From the NCBI GenBank assembly GCA_005406025.1, contig BGZK01001555.1, forward strand, positions 1 through 64,000: a stretch of DNA of 64,000 nucleotides, written 5' to 3'. Source of the stretch: Eumeta japonica (taxonomy: Eukaryota; Arthropoda; Insecta; Lepidoptera; Psychidae). This document shows, one piece after another, positions 21,836 through 34,543 of this stretch. The translations under genes were made by a program, and so were the position numbers. Positions within the stretch are counted from its first letter, which is position 1, and each line of letters starts with the position of its first letter. Under the pieces are notes generated by a model, which did no database searches, was not told the origin of the DNA, and worked only from the letters and a program-made list of their open reading frames with translations.

Positions 21836-22347
21836 ATAGATACGCATGCTCCGAATCGCCAATGCACATGCTACGTGTGGTATGTTAACCTTTGTTGCTA
21901 TACTTCCATAGTCCAGGCACGCCGGTGGATGTGATACCGAACTTGTCCTGACGTTGCGCTTTGTGAGTACGAAACATACTTAGAAATAATCATATACTTA
22001 TCATAATTATCGACGGTTACGATAAATAAAAACGTCGACACTTGCTTAGGTGTTCGATATCTGTCAATACTTTCGAACCATAATTCAATTAGTTGAAGAG
22101 CAGGTTTGACGGTCCGCGTTAGCGGGTATACTGAATGTTACCACACATCACCGGCGACCGTGTGATTGAGATTTAAACGAGGACTAAATTCTGCAACAGA
22201 ATACTTACGTGAAGACCTTAAACCATTGCACGAGAACTTCCGAAGCAAAATGGATCTCAACCATACATCATATTAAAATTGATACTTAATGTTAAACGCA
22301 TAAATTGCCACTATGAGTATTGTACTTTTTTTTTTTTAATAATACAG

Positions 22348-22990
22348 GACCGTGACCTAAGAGGATCCAATTTGAACTTGGTCGTTTTCTCTCGCACCGA
22401 CGGCGGTCGGCGGTGCGAGTTATCCGCAGACCGCCGACCGCAGCTCCCGGCGGGCCGATCGGGCGCTGACGTGTCTGTCCCGCGGGAGCGCCGAGACTCG
22501 CGCGAGGGGTCGCGACCCTCCCAGTCGTCGACTTGTCCCATCACCGCGGGCTAGATGGAGCGATATCGATTTACAATCATACGGTTCTGCCGCCCGTCCG
22601 TATGCGGCGCTGGCGCAGGACGCCCGCCCTAGAGCGCGGCGGTGGCCGAGCGGTCGACGCGTCGGCCTCGAACCGGAAGGTGCCGAGTTCGATTCCAAAC
22701 TGCAAGCTAATTTTCGTTGTCAGATTTTATTCAATCGAATAAAAGGCCGAGGCACACCCTCGAGTCCCCCGCGCCGGCGGCCGTCGTCACCGACGCGACG
22801 ACAACGTCCAAGACCGACGGCTTCATGTGATTTCGGGGGCGCGGGGCGAATAGATCAATTTGACTTGAGTTAATTAAGTCAAATGTACATGGAACCACTT
22901 TTACGTTAAGCTTCGGACCGGACGTCGCCCCGCTGATGACGATCGGCGGCACTCCTCGAGCCGGCGCCGGGTGAGCGCCGAGAGCTCGAG
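22348..22990. other. GC-rich island with tRNA-like segment
   Basis: The stretch begins after a T-run and acag at 22325-22347 and is highly GC-rich at 22400-22680 and 22740-22860. It holds a 9-bp hairpin (ctcgcaccg at 22391 with cggtgcgag at 22411) and a tRNA-like box pair at 22634-22700. Short frames on both strands are Arg-rich and look non-coding. It may be a tRNA-derived SINE within a CpG island. Confidence 0.4.
22634..22700 (+). pseudogene. tRNA-like sequence (SINE head or tRNA pseudogene)
   Basis: tggccgagcggtcgacgcgt resembles a pol III A box and gagttcgattcc a B box, spaced about 40 bp apart. The T-arm and acceptor stems do not close properly (after the B box comes aaactgcaag), so it is not a functional tRNA. 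A tRNA-derived SINE head is more likely. Confidence 0.45.
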
Positions 22991-24944
22991 GCCCTGACTC
23001 CTTTTAATAACGTATGTCAGCATTGTTAGGCTATACAAACACATTATATGTAAGGCATACAAACTTTACAGGTAAATAAACAAATATTACAGATAGTACA
23101 ATAACAAATAATACATACAACTATTTGCTAAATAGAACTTACACACCTGTAAGTTCTATTTAGCGAATGGGAAAACTTCTACATTTTTCCCAAACGGCGG
23201 TAAAGATCCTCCCGCACTTTCGTTAAAACTGCGGAACTATTGCGTCGCAATCAAAACATTTGCGGAGGCCTAACGCGCCCGCCGGCGGCCCGAGGGCCCG
23301 TCTCCCGCGGTCGGCCCGCCCTCGATGTTTGACAATCGCGTTAGGGGCCCGCGCGGATGGTTCCGCCGGGAATATCTCGTCACCCCCCCCCCCTTCTTAT
23401 GCCGTGTTTACCTTGGCTACATGCATTTAAAGCTTTCTCTCTCTGCGCGAGCACATAAACGTAAAAGTCCACGTGCGAGCCACCGCCGGCGCCGTACTGA
23501 ACCTGAAGGGCGGTGGACGGATGTGCCACACGCGTGTTTATTTATTCGAACTATGTGACAGAATTTAAGAGAATATGCTCAAAGTCATAAAGATATCCAA
23601 AGTTTGATAATCATGTTCTAAAAATCGTTCCTACAACGATTATATTGTCATAAGTTTAAACGCTACGAATAAACAACACTCCGTTATGGTCCTCACCCGG
23701 CCGGACATGGTATATACATTCTTTCATTTTTGTTTCGATCACGAACATCGTTCCGGTTCTAAGAAATATAGGCTATTTGTCTTTAGGATTCCGTAACAAT
23801 AACCAAGATTGATGATCGATTTGGCCGAAATTTGAATGAAACAAAAAAGCGATCCGTACCTATTTAATAATCGGAATAGGTACGAAAAACTTAGTCCATG
23901 CGGACGAAGCCACGGGCAACGACTAGTAGCTATTTATGAATTAAAATACAAGGATAGTTTAAGATCACATATTATAACAAAAGCGATATCCTTACTGCCC
24001 ATGTAAATATTTTTCGAAAATATTACATGTTTATGGGCAACCATTAATGATTCCTTTGGTCAGGATGATTGCTGTATTGTAAATATAAAAAGAAAACATA
24101 TACTCGTATTCACTAAGTTCAGCCTGCGAACAGCAAATTCAGGTTTATGTAATAAAATTCTTAAGGGGTGACAGACGCAGTAGGCGGTTAAAAATTCTTT
24201 TAAATTTCAACGCATGAAAAAAAAGGCTTGAAGTAGTTCCTTACTGGTCTTTTTTTTTCTTGTATTTCCGATTCGACGGTGAATAAACACGTCTGTTTGG
24301 ACGTTTGATGGGGTTTAAAATAATTATTGTTATTATTTTTTAGGAAATAATTACACAATTCAATCGTTACGATTTTTCATGTTTTCCGTGTATCACTAGC
24401 ATGCCATATCGTCAATGCTATTATAATAATTCACCAACAACACATATCTTCTAATGTGATGGTAAGTCTACCCTCGCTAATATCGACAGAACTTTAGTTT
24501 CGATGGCAAGTTCCAAATTTTTGTTTAGTTTACAATTTCGCTGCAGATTCTAATTTAGTTATTTTGATTTCAATTAAAGGGCCATTTGGAAAATTTCCCT
24601 CTCAAGAGAAACAATCATGGTAATTACAATGATTACAGGATTGACATTGAAAATATAAACTTATTTCTACACTACCATTTACAAAGTGGCTATTACAATT
24701 TATAATTAATTGTTCGCAGCACAAACATTTTTCCGTTCTACGCCTATATTGTCCCATTCTATATATCTTACTTATCACGTCACATGTGAGAACAATTACT
24801 GCTATTTCCCAATTTGAGAATTGTCCCGTGGTTTGTAGTCGGCCACGCCTTACACTGTAGTTTAAAATATTCTTTTACCCTCGTCCCAAGGGAGCAGTCC
24901 GATCATAAACGGGGCCAATGCAAGTCATTTAGAATTCATTAAAT
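22991..24944. other. non-coding stretch
   Basis: It contains a GC-rich patch at 23265-23360, a near-perfect hairpin at 23125-23167, and a degraded repeat end at 23895-23930 (catgcggacgaagccacggg). No gene is recognised. Confidence 0.6.
23125..23167. repeat. 19-bp-stem hairpin
   Basis: The arms gctaaatagaacttac and gtaagttctatttagc are perfect reverse complements of 16 bp around a 6-nt loop (acacct). Pairing extends three more bases with one mismatch. No TIR-type flanks or T-run tail are present on either side. Confidence 0.85.
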
Positions 24945-25260
24945 CAAATCAAAATTATTTTTATTTTCGTAGGTAATGGAATTACAGTTGAGATAAGTCA
25001 TTAATAAATATCTTTCGACATTACCACCCATTCCAAATGCTGATTCATCAAGAGAAGAATGGGCAAGAAATTCAAGGTTTGTTCTTTTTACTCATCAATA
25101 CAAAGGATTGAGTAATAAATAATTTAGTCGACATTTAAAAATAACATGAAGCAACCTGTTACCCAAGCATTACAATCCCAAGGGCTTTTTTCATTATGAT
25201 ATTCAGACACGGTATAATAGCCCTTGCCGAATAACTTTCTTTTATCTAGTTACCTTTAAA
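24945..25260 (+). repeat. interspersed repeat, probable LINE 3' end
   Basis: The phrases taatggaattacagttgaga, cattaccacccattccaaat, gagaagaatgggcaagaaat and tattcagacacggtataata recall a widely dispersed lepidopteran sequence. It has no coding capacity. Only one copy is present here, so the identification is from memory of the pattern. Confidence 0.4.
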
Positions 25261-25424
25261 ACGGGACCAACTAACCGTTCGACTGTGGCATCGTTTAAAA
25301 ATTCGAAAGTGGCCAACCATCGGGCAGCAGATTTTCGTGGTCCCAACACTCTTTATCCCTTCATTGCAGAACCACTGCTTTCTCTCGATTAACATTTTGA
25401 CGTAGAGTGCGAGACGCGGGCTAC

Positions 25425-25850
25425 TGACGATTCAGCGGCGACTGCGTCCGGGGCCGTCGGCTGAACGCGCTCGTCGGAACCCGGCGTGCGCGGGGCGCGG
25501 GGCGCGGGGCGAGGGGTCTCATTTAGGCTAGGAGCTCATCGGACAATATAAAAGAAAGTTTATTACATAAATCTCGATTTCTGATGATACAAGTCAGATG
25601 GGCGAATTAATTATGTATATCGAGAGCATTAAAACACGACTCACGGCCTTATCTACAGGTCGTCTACTTCTGCGAAATCTACCTCAACGAGGATTTCCGT
25701 AGGGCACGAAAACGCAACCGGACGTACGTAACGTGGGCGCGCCCCTCGTAAAGCTCAAAGGAGACGTCATAAAAAGTTTCGGCCGGTCAGTGCCGCGGCC
25801 GGCTAAAGGCGCGGGCCGGGGGGGGCGTCATTTACCGGGGAGGAGGAGCT
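25425..25850. promoter_or_regulatory. paired CpG-rich islands
   Basis: Two GC-rich blocks: 25425-25515, with tandem gcgcgggg units, and 25735-25845, with cggccggtcagtgccgcggc. They stand out in AT-rich DNA and contain an Inr-like tcagt. They could mark a promoter of fra or of a neighbouring gene. No TATA box at a proper distance was seen. Confidence 0.3.
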
Positions 25851-26680
25851 GCAATAGAAATGTCAACGTTGTTTACTTGTTTGGTGCGTCGCTCTGAAAC
25901 ATACGAAGGAGTGTGAAATCCTTTGACCGTACAAATACACACATAACAGGTGAATAGTGTAAAACGCGGTTATGTGTAGTTGTATATCGTCGCTTGGTAT
26001 AATCTTCTGGCGAGTTGGACGTCATAACGCGACAAGTTAGGTATGCAAATAGCGAATTGTATATTTAAGTGACACGCTCGCCTCGGCCACGAGAGCTCAC
26101 ACTAGATTACGGTTTAAGTGCAACAAATTTACAAATTAATCACTTAGCTCTCGACACGGCTTCTCCTCCGTCCGGGCTACGGCCGTAACGTCGCTGTGCT
26201 GCAGTCGACAGTAAATACCCTAATTTGAGCCTAGCGTGATAGGAATATTTTTGTTATATATGCATGTAACAAAACTGTAGAACCGTCGCGTCTGTATATT
26301 AGTAATATTTGACAAAACTTGATTGTGGTAGACGTATGATGTATAACAAATATATAAAATACTAATATTTTTATGGAAATTTTGTGCGACTGTTTGAACA
26401 CTAATTTCCAAAATTACTACATGAATTTTCATGGTGTCCATGGTTGAAGTTTAACGTAGCTTGGAACAACACATACAGACTTTATTGTATCAAAATTGAT
26501 TTACTGAATTGGTTGAAAATAAGTTAATATTTTAAAATAAATTTCTCTCGTAAAATGGCATGAGTATAGGCAGTTTTAAATAAATATTTTAATTTGACTC
26601 GAAAACGAGATATTAGATTATTTTTTTTAATACCCATAATTATATACGTATAAACGTTTTAAATTACAGTATGGTTTTAA

Positions 26681-26738
26681 AAAACAAAAATAACGAGTAA
26701 AATGGCAGGACACCATTTTTACTTGTTATTTTTGTTTT
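26681..26738. repeat. 25-bp inverted repeat
   Basis: Left arm aaaacaaaaataacgagtaa plus aatgg and right arm ccatttttacttgttatttt plus tgtttt pair over 25 bp, with one mismatch and one extra T, around a 7-nt loop. This could be the centre of a small hairpin transposon. Confidence 0.8.
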
Positions 26739-29700
26739 CTAAAATGCCAACTATCGAATGGTATTAAAACTAGGCACATACAAACAGCACAACCAAACAG
26801 GTTTTACTGCAACTTTTATTTACAAAATACGAAAAAACTTTCTTCAAGTAAGAAATGTGCATTTCAAATAAATGAATAAATTGGCGTTGTTCCAGTCGCA
26901 TCACTGCGCTCTATAGTCATCTGAATCTATACTATAGTCTGTGGTTTTTGTCGCCATGCGACGTGTGCAGTTACTAATTTTGTATTTATATGTTTATAGT
27001 TATTTTTCGGTGTGTTTTTTTCCTAATTTGTTGAAAAAACGAAAAAAAAACCAATGAAGTAATAAATTGTTGATAATACGTAATATTTTACAAACATCTC
27101 GAAAGCGCAATCAAATCAATAGTAATCAATTGAGATGCTTAGATCTTTATATAAATATGTATAATTTTTCTGCACAAGTGTTAATTATTGAACTCCTAAA
27201 CGGCCGGATCGATTGTGATCAAATATTTTTCGTTTACGAGTATATTCATGGCTGCTTTAGCTTCAGGATTGGGCCAGGTAGGTGTAGCTGCGATTGGATT
27301 CTAGGTGCTTCCATTTTATTTTTTTGACGAAATTCTTTTTTCGCACGTCAAAATATATAACCCCAGAAATTTCACCGTCCACCACCGCCCAATATGTTTT
27401 TAAAATGAATTATTGACTGTTAAAACCTTATGAGAAGTTCATGAATAATTGACTATCTGAGAATATCGAGTAGCGTAAATGCCAATGTTGAAATATGTGT
27501 TTACCGAATTCGCATTGTATTCGACGTACGCATCATTACGACAATTCGCGTTGCGTCTCAGCTTGGCGGTATCACATAGTCAAGTTTACCAAAAGAAGCG
27601 TCGATTGAACCCGCCAATAGCTGGCGAGCCGACGCGCCGGCAGGTCGACGTCTGTCCGCTCCGCTAGTATTTATATAAATCTCCTTGCGCCCACCCAACG
27701 TGATCATAAATTACTAGTAGTATGCCCTGAATCACAGTCCGGTCACTGGATATAACGTGATAACTTTTGGAGTAATGAGTGGCAACTCCGTCGCCTTCTG
27801 CGGGTACGAGACGATGTCGTCGGCCGGCGCATGCATTTATTTGCATAAGCCTCGGGCACGCTAGCGCATTAACTGCCGGCATCGCATCGGCGAATGCACG
27901 TCTCCGTCGCGCGCGTTATCTCCGATAGTGATAAATTCGAAACGGAACGCGTGCCCGATACGCGATGAGGCTAAAGCAGCTTTCGAAGGTTTAATTAAAA
28001 AATACTAGCAACCCGGATTTGATACTCGTCCGTTAGTTGCGTTAGCCATCGCAATGTTTGAATACCGATTTGTAACAATTACTTTTAATTTAAGGATTAC
28101 CGTAATTATAGCAACAAAATTACATTTATCGAATATTAGTTATCGTATTTAATAAAAAATCGGATGTAATACCTAAGTTTAGTACTGTTAAGATTAATAT
28201 TCTATCACGATAATAAACCTTGAAATAGATTACACTGTAGATCACTCACTGTTTCATTTGCATTCAGTTCTGTTTAATTACCTTAAAAACGTACCATCAT
28301 TACCAAGAGCAGTGTCGTCGATGAGTTGCTTACAAATCGAATCGCACTCGGTTAGTACGCCGATCACGGACAATTTAACTAATGAATTTTAGACTAAAGT
28401 TAAACGAAACGAATTGGTCAGTACCTAACAGCCCTTCTTCAGCTGCACTGGCCCAGCGCCGGGGGCTTAATCTTAAGTACCTCGTTCAGAAATGAAAAGA
28501 TTGCCGGACCACGTGACCGGGTAGTAAAAACTCGACGCAAATATCACTATCTATGCTATTTTACAGCTTATATCTGCAATTTAAAAACGATTCCGTTTAA
28601 GCACGTCCGGCCCGTGGTCGACTAAAAGTCACAAGTCGTAAAAGCCGCAGTCGGCGGTGTCGGAGTGTGCCGCTTCGTCGGACATCAGTGGAGGCGTTGC
28701 GCCTAACACTCGCTCAATGCGGCGATGACATTACCCGGTCGAGCTTTCACGACTCGTAAGTCATGGACGTTATTGTCCGACACGGTGCCGCGGCCGTGAA
28801 GGTGTCGTCCGCTTAAATAAATAAAGGAATTAAAAACGACGACAAAACGCGTCGCTTCTCTCTTAGGCGGAATATCAGTGTCACATTGACGCGCAATGTA
28901 CGGTCGGTATAAATAACTGAACCTGGTTCAATATCATATTTTTGTTTCAGACTGTGGGATTGACTCTTGTAGGTGGTGCTGTTGCGGTCTAACACCCGTA
29001 TTAGTAAACGTCACTCAAATAATGCGTTATCTCAAGAAATAACGTGGAAACGAGACATATATTATTTTCTATAGCGAAACACTATAACTGTCTCTTTCCA
29101 CTCTCAAGTTGGAACGCGGTCTTAAGTGCGCTTTATTACTTTGGGTTTTAACCGCTGAGCGATCACTGCTCGTAGTCATAAATATAAGATTAGTATTTTT
29201 TTTTAATACATAAACAGTTTTACACGCATTAGGTTTAACGGAGCAATTATAAAACACAATCTAATAAATATCTTATGGCAAAGATAAAAGCAAAATATAA
29301 CATCCTAGACAAGGGATAGAAGAAAAGAAAGGTATCTTCTATTAGCCCGTACGGGCGGCGCTATTTCTGTCTCACGGTTGACACAAAACATGACGATGAT
29401 ACAGGAAAGAACGCCAATATACGCAAACAGTGTTGTGTTCTCTTGTCTGATTAACCGTATCGTATTACTGTGCATTGCCGGACAATATGTTAACATATGC
29501 AGATAAAGAAAGAATTAAAAAAATGCGGAATATTTGCATTTAGTGCTGTAGACACTTTATGGACAAAGAGTTAAGACTTTTTTCTTCGCAACAGTACCCG
29601 TTCACAGAGGATAGATATACGCACGCCACGACAATGCAATACGTTGTATGCTGTTAGCGACTATTATCGACGTCCGGGGCCGGCGTCTGTACAAGTGCCT

Positions 29701-29809
29701 GTATAAGCGGCAAGGAGCAAAAGACTTAAAATTCATAATAATAAAGTCCATATTATGATTAATTTGTCAATAAGTAAATATCGAACACGTTACACTTTCG
29801 AGTCGAAAC

Positions 29810-29854
29810 TATATAAACTATACAACACTTTGGCACCATCAGTTTTTATCGAAA
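29810..29854 (+). promoter_or_regulatory. candidate TATA/Inr core promoter with nearby ATG
   Basis: tatataaa at 29810-29817 is followed 31 bp later by the arthropod initiator tcagt (A at 29841). This is the canonical spacing. An ATG follows at 29854 opening only 22 codons (MDTNIKSKQKIKYVVVFI then a stop soon after). The geometry is good, but no convincing gene follows, so a spliced first exon or chance are both possible. Confidence 0.3.
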
Positions 29855-31529
29855 TGGACACAAATATTAAATCAAAGCAAAAAATTAAATATGTTGTAGT
29901 TTTTATTACAGAACATCTATTATGAATTATGTGAAAATAAAAATGGTTTGTTTTCATGACAAGACGGTACCAAAAAAGATTGTATCGTTCAGTTTATTCG
30001 AGTCACTACGAAGCACGTTAGTACAACTCGTTCGTTAATATTTTTTTAGGTTGGTCGATTGATACTTTGTTACCGGACCAACATATCGTAAATAGTATTC
30101 TTCTACTAAATGAATACGTTTAGATTAAAATTAATACATATAACTCATTTTACATTCGCATGCAGACCGTACACGCCGCCGACGTCATGTTTTTCTATCA
30201 TCAACCCGAAAGCGAACTTCGACAGACGGCATCTGAACAGCCCCTGACATCACGAGAACACGTTCGGCACCTAGTACGCGGTGCGTGATAAAAATATATG
30301 CGGGCACTATAAACGATACACTTTACGGCCGCCGCTTATCGCTATCGCCGCGGCCGTAAGCGCAAAGCGAAATATACATTTTTCGCTATGACCCGTTCCA
30401 TTTATGGGTGTGGTATGAAATTGTGTTTCGCTGTGTATGCATAATGCGAGCTAATATTTTTTCGGTCGGAACTTGTCGTCGATTTACAATTGAGCAACAT
30501 CTTCGCCTAGGGACGTCGGCGACTCCACAACCAGATCTAAGCAATTTTCTTTTACAGTGATATACAATGTTACTTGTATTTATTTTCGCGAACTTTCTTT
30601 TAATACTAAAAATTATTTATGAGAATGCTTTCGATCGTCTGAAATGCAAAAATACGAGTTATGTCATAAATAACAACTCCAATAACGACACCTATTGGTA
30701 CCGTCACAGTTCTCGTTTGACTAAATTACATGGATATGTATATAAATATTGTTACGAAATAACCCTATTGACGGTTCAAGGATAGAAGCAGGGTGAAAAG
30801 TAAACGCGTAGAAAAGCAAAAGGTACATCTTCGGCAACAATGAGGTACGATATTTCATTACGAAATCTCTTAAACTCTTTTAATTAATCTTACTTGACTT
30901 GTGAACGCACTGACCGTAAAAAGAAAATTGGTCAGTCAGCACTCGAATTCCAATATATTAACGCAACTATTGATAAACTCCTTCTTTTATAGAACAACTT
31001 AGTCGAAGAAACCCTAGTTATTGAAGTAGCTGTTTCTGAGAGAAATAGGTTAAAACACCCACATAAAGACGCCGTACTGACAGCCCTAGAACAGCTGACG
31101 CGTATGTACTGCGCCACGGCGCGCCGCGCGGCCGGCCATCCGATCGCTCCCGCACATGAAGTCTGGCCGAGCATTTGATAGGGTTGTGTCTATATTATTT
31201 GATATTATTTATATCTTCATTGATATAGATTTGTTATAGTTACTTTGACTAAGTAGTTCTATAAAAGTAGGAGATTATCAATATTCCGATAAGATGCAAT
31301 ATTTGTAAAAAGATGCATGATAAAATCCACCTGTATATCTCTCCACTGACCGTTTCGAACTATCTTCGAATGCAAACAAGTCATAAACAAACATGATTTA
31401 TTGCAAATCAGAATATTTTAATTAATAGAAATGCGTTTAAAATGTAAACAACGTATAGGCGATGTGAGGCGGGTGGAGCGGGGAGTTATTTATATTTTAA
31501 AAATATAACATAAAGAAGGGTCGACAAGA

Positions 31530-31700
31530 GCCACTCTAGAAAACCCTATGCAGACCAAATTGGCTGCATTTTAAAAAAGGGCCAAATGAGCTTGCATGAA
31601 GAAATTGATGGGTGTCATTGAAGCAAAAGAGACATGCAAGGACCGTACCGCGCGGAAATCTGTAGTCTCTGCCTAAACTTCTGAAAAATAAGCGTGAGTT
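31530..31700 (+). pseudogene. LINE fragment, C-terminal end (same family as 37600-39110)
   Basis: The plus strand reads ENPMQTKLAAF, a stop, then ACMKKLMGVIEAKETCKD. This matches the C-terminal tail (G-G-ILKKGQ...RRACMKRLMDV.EA) of the LINE whose antisense copy lies at 37600-39110. A third copy is at 50640-50840 on the minus strand. It is degenerate, with internal stops. Confidence 0.6.
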
Positions 31701-32029
31701 TATAATAATAATAAAAATCATATGGCAAATATTTTTTTAGAGGAATTATTCTATAATATAAATTATTTAACTTATGAGCATAGTTCCGAACAATACAATA
31801 TATATAACTGTTTATTCAACAATACCACTCGATTGCGGTGAAAAAAAAATATCAGGAAGAAACCAATTTCCAAGATTGGTGAAAATCCTTTTGTGAAGTG
31901 TAAAACCCGACAGTTTGGCAAATTGTTCATCTTGAGGTCAGCCAAGCGCGAAATATGAGGATGCCCACCAAATGTACCATCACTGTCTACCTTGCACTCG
32001 GAATGATGCCGTGAGGTTAACTATATATT

Positions 32030-32475
32030 TCACATCGATCCATAACGTTATCAGCCATAATCTTGATTTCGGTCCCGCTCTCGATTGCATAACAAAAGAA
32101 CCCATATTCTTACACCAAAAGAACACATAATATAGCCAATTTTTTATCAATATAGGATATCACTTAGACTCTTGATCCTGACCGCGATTCTGCTGCCTGT
32201 TCCGATTCCAAACCGATGTTGAACATGAACCCCTCTTGAACATTGTTGTTACCAATCATCAATCGGTATAAGAATGCGTTCTACGATCACGCAAACGAAG
32301 TCATGCGCAGAAGTTAGTGTCTTTATAAATTATAGCCCATGTGATATTCCGATGTATTGACTATATTACTGTAAAGTATCAGCTAATTCTGTGCGGCCGT
32401 TAAAGCGTGATTGAGTAACAAATATACAAACATACGAACTTTCATATTTATAATATCAGTGGCGTTACTATTCTA
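32030..32475 (-). repeat. R2-rep family copy
   Basis: Read on the minus strand it has the order of the copy at 57190-57680: a head with tttgttactcaatcacgc (reverse of 32407-32425), then acttcgtttgcgtgatcgta followed by gaacgc, then tgttcaacatcgg. The plus strand shows gcgtgattgagtaacaaata at 32406. No coding. Confidence 0.6.
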
Positions 32476-34486
32476 TATATATTCAGCACTGCAGGTATAT
32501 AACAATAGTGTGTACGCATATACGGTAGAGCTGCCGCACACGTCGCAATCGCGCAATACAGTGATATACCTATACTTTGGCAAGTATATTATTCATATAA
32601 CTATATTAACAAGTATATTAGACAATGCGATTTTTAACAAGCTTTAAGATAGTAAATGAATATAGAGAAGCGGTCGCTTATCGGCGCTAAGTACACGTTT
32701 ACCCTCACTCTTTTTTTCGTCTCTCTGTCTCAAAAGTGTCGGTCGGACATATTTTCCCATATAGTTCCCATCCACCAATGGTGCGATAAAGCATTTCGTT
32801 CCCAAAACTTCGATTCTTTGAATCGAAACGTATGAGAAACTAAATAAATAAATTGCCGAAACAAAATAAACCATATAATAGTAATAAAATACCAGCTCGA
32901 ACTTGGCAGGTCGCTTTTAAAACGTATCGACATTGAAACACGGCATTTTGTCAACATCTGCCCCGTCAGCGTCGAGCAACATTTCAACGGCCTCCGATAA
33001 CACATTATCGGGCGTCAAGATCGGCAGAGATTTAGCAAGTCAGTGGGCCGGTAGCGGCGGTGGGCCGGACGTGATTTATATAGGAATAGGGAACCCTGAT
33101 TTATGGCCCGCCCCGGACTCGATACAGCGCTTAGCTGTACATACATAGCTTTATACATGCAAGTCTCGGTATTACAACCGCGTTTACTATTATCGGAAGT
33201 TGTTTACTGCTATTGAAAGTAATACGTTTGATGTATTTGACTGAGAACGACATCTTATCATTTATATAACATAAGCCAGGGTCGGAGTTTAGAACAATCA
33301 TATCTTCCGAAACACACGCCAAAATACCGTAGAGTTGATTAAGTTGTGGGTCGGTCGTCGAACATTCAGTAAGCGAAAGAACAGCCAAGTAACGACAACA
33401 CAATGGAGAACGCGCGCCATCTTTATCTCTGGCTCGTTCGAGGGGTGTACGCAAGAAAACATAATTCGGTCAAGGAAGCAGATTATCCATTTCGTTCGTT
33501 GGACGTCCACGTTTTTTGTTGAAATGGAACACAAGGGGAAGATCGTAGTTGACCAACTAACTTCGAAAGAAAAGACGATATGGACACTATTATTTATTTT
33601 CCAGTCCTCTAAGACAAAGATGCAATCATAAAACAACAAACACGTCCACCCGCTATCGCGACTGGCGATTAAATAAAATATGACGCATTCCATTTTATGA
33701 AATATATAATAAAAGCTGGCAGGATTTCGGAGTTGACGTTTTGTTTCCGATAGCAGGCACGCGCCCTTCGGTAGCCGCCCGAGCGTGACAAGCCGTAGAA
33801 ACTCGAGTTGGCGACATCGCTGATGTCCTAAACGTACAGGGCACGAGGGCTTTTTTTAATAGTTCGAAACGTTGTGATTTTTTAGGCCTCTGTGATTTAT
33901 GTAACTACTAGAACTGTCATGGCTTCCTGTTCTTAGTTGGCTACCGGGGGCCTCTTTCGTAGTAAGGGTGCTTCAATAATTCTAACTTCACGGGTGTATC
34001 ACATGGAGCATAAAGCAAACGGATTGTGAATTCGTACAACAATAAAGTTCAAAAAAGTAAAACTTCTTCACCGTAGCACACTCAATCCAGATCCGGATAA
34101 GTACTCGAGGCTTGAACTTTGTGATGTTCCATTTGAATATGGTGCATATGTTTCGAACCTTAACAAAAAGACATAATTTAATGTAAATATAATACAACAA
34201 ATGTGATAGTGGATATGAATGTGCCAATGCCTTCGATCTAGCCGTTGCTCTATACGTAAAGTGTAGAGTTCGAAGCCTCGGGCTGCACCAAAATTATTAT
34301 TAACAAAACAGATATTTATTAAAAAAAACAAAATCTTTGTTAATGATTATTTATATATGTTATAATCAAACCAGATTTAGAATTACATTTAGTTTTATTT
34401 TATCGGAATTAATGTACAGCAGAACAAAAAATTACAAATTAAAAGGAAAAATGTGCACGGAGCAGAGGCGTTCTTTTTGCATTTTA

Positions 34487-34543
34487 TTAACTTTACATGA
34501 ACATTGTAAATTGACAAAATTGTTAACTTTACATGAACATTGT
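34487..34543. repeat. 21-bp direct repeat with 36-bp period
   Basis: ttaactttacatgaacattg followed by t occurs exactly at 34487-34507 and again at 34523-34543. It is a small recent duplication. Confidence 0.9.

Larger units (their letters stand above)
25851..31525. other. non-coding stretch of mixed composition
   Basis: It includes less AT-rich, non-repetitive blocks (26040-26200, 27760-27970, 28580-28810, 30160-30380) and a hairpin at 26681-26738. A candidate plus-strand core promoter lies at 29810-29841. No open frame above 91 codons and no recognised protein were found. The blocks look like unique rather than repetitive DNA. Confidence 0.5.

Noticed and set aside
33131..33693. Overlapping frames of 98, 107 and 131 codons
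   Set aside because: Frames on both strands overlap and neither product shows a recognisable domain or a plausible start context.
34205..34295. tRNA-like segment (gagttcgaagcctc near 34266)
   Set aside because: A B-box-like word exists but no credible A box or cloverleaf could be drawn.
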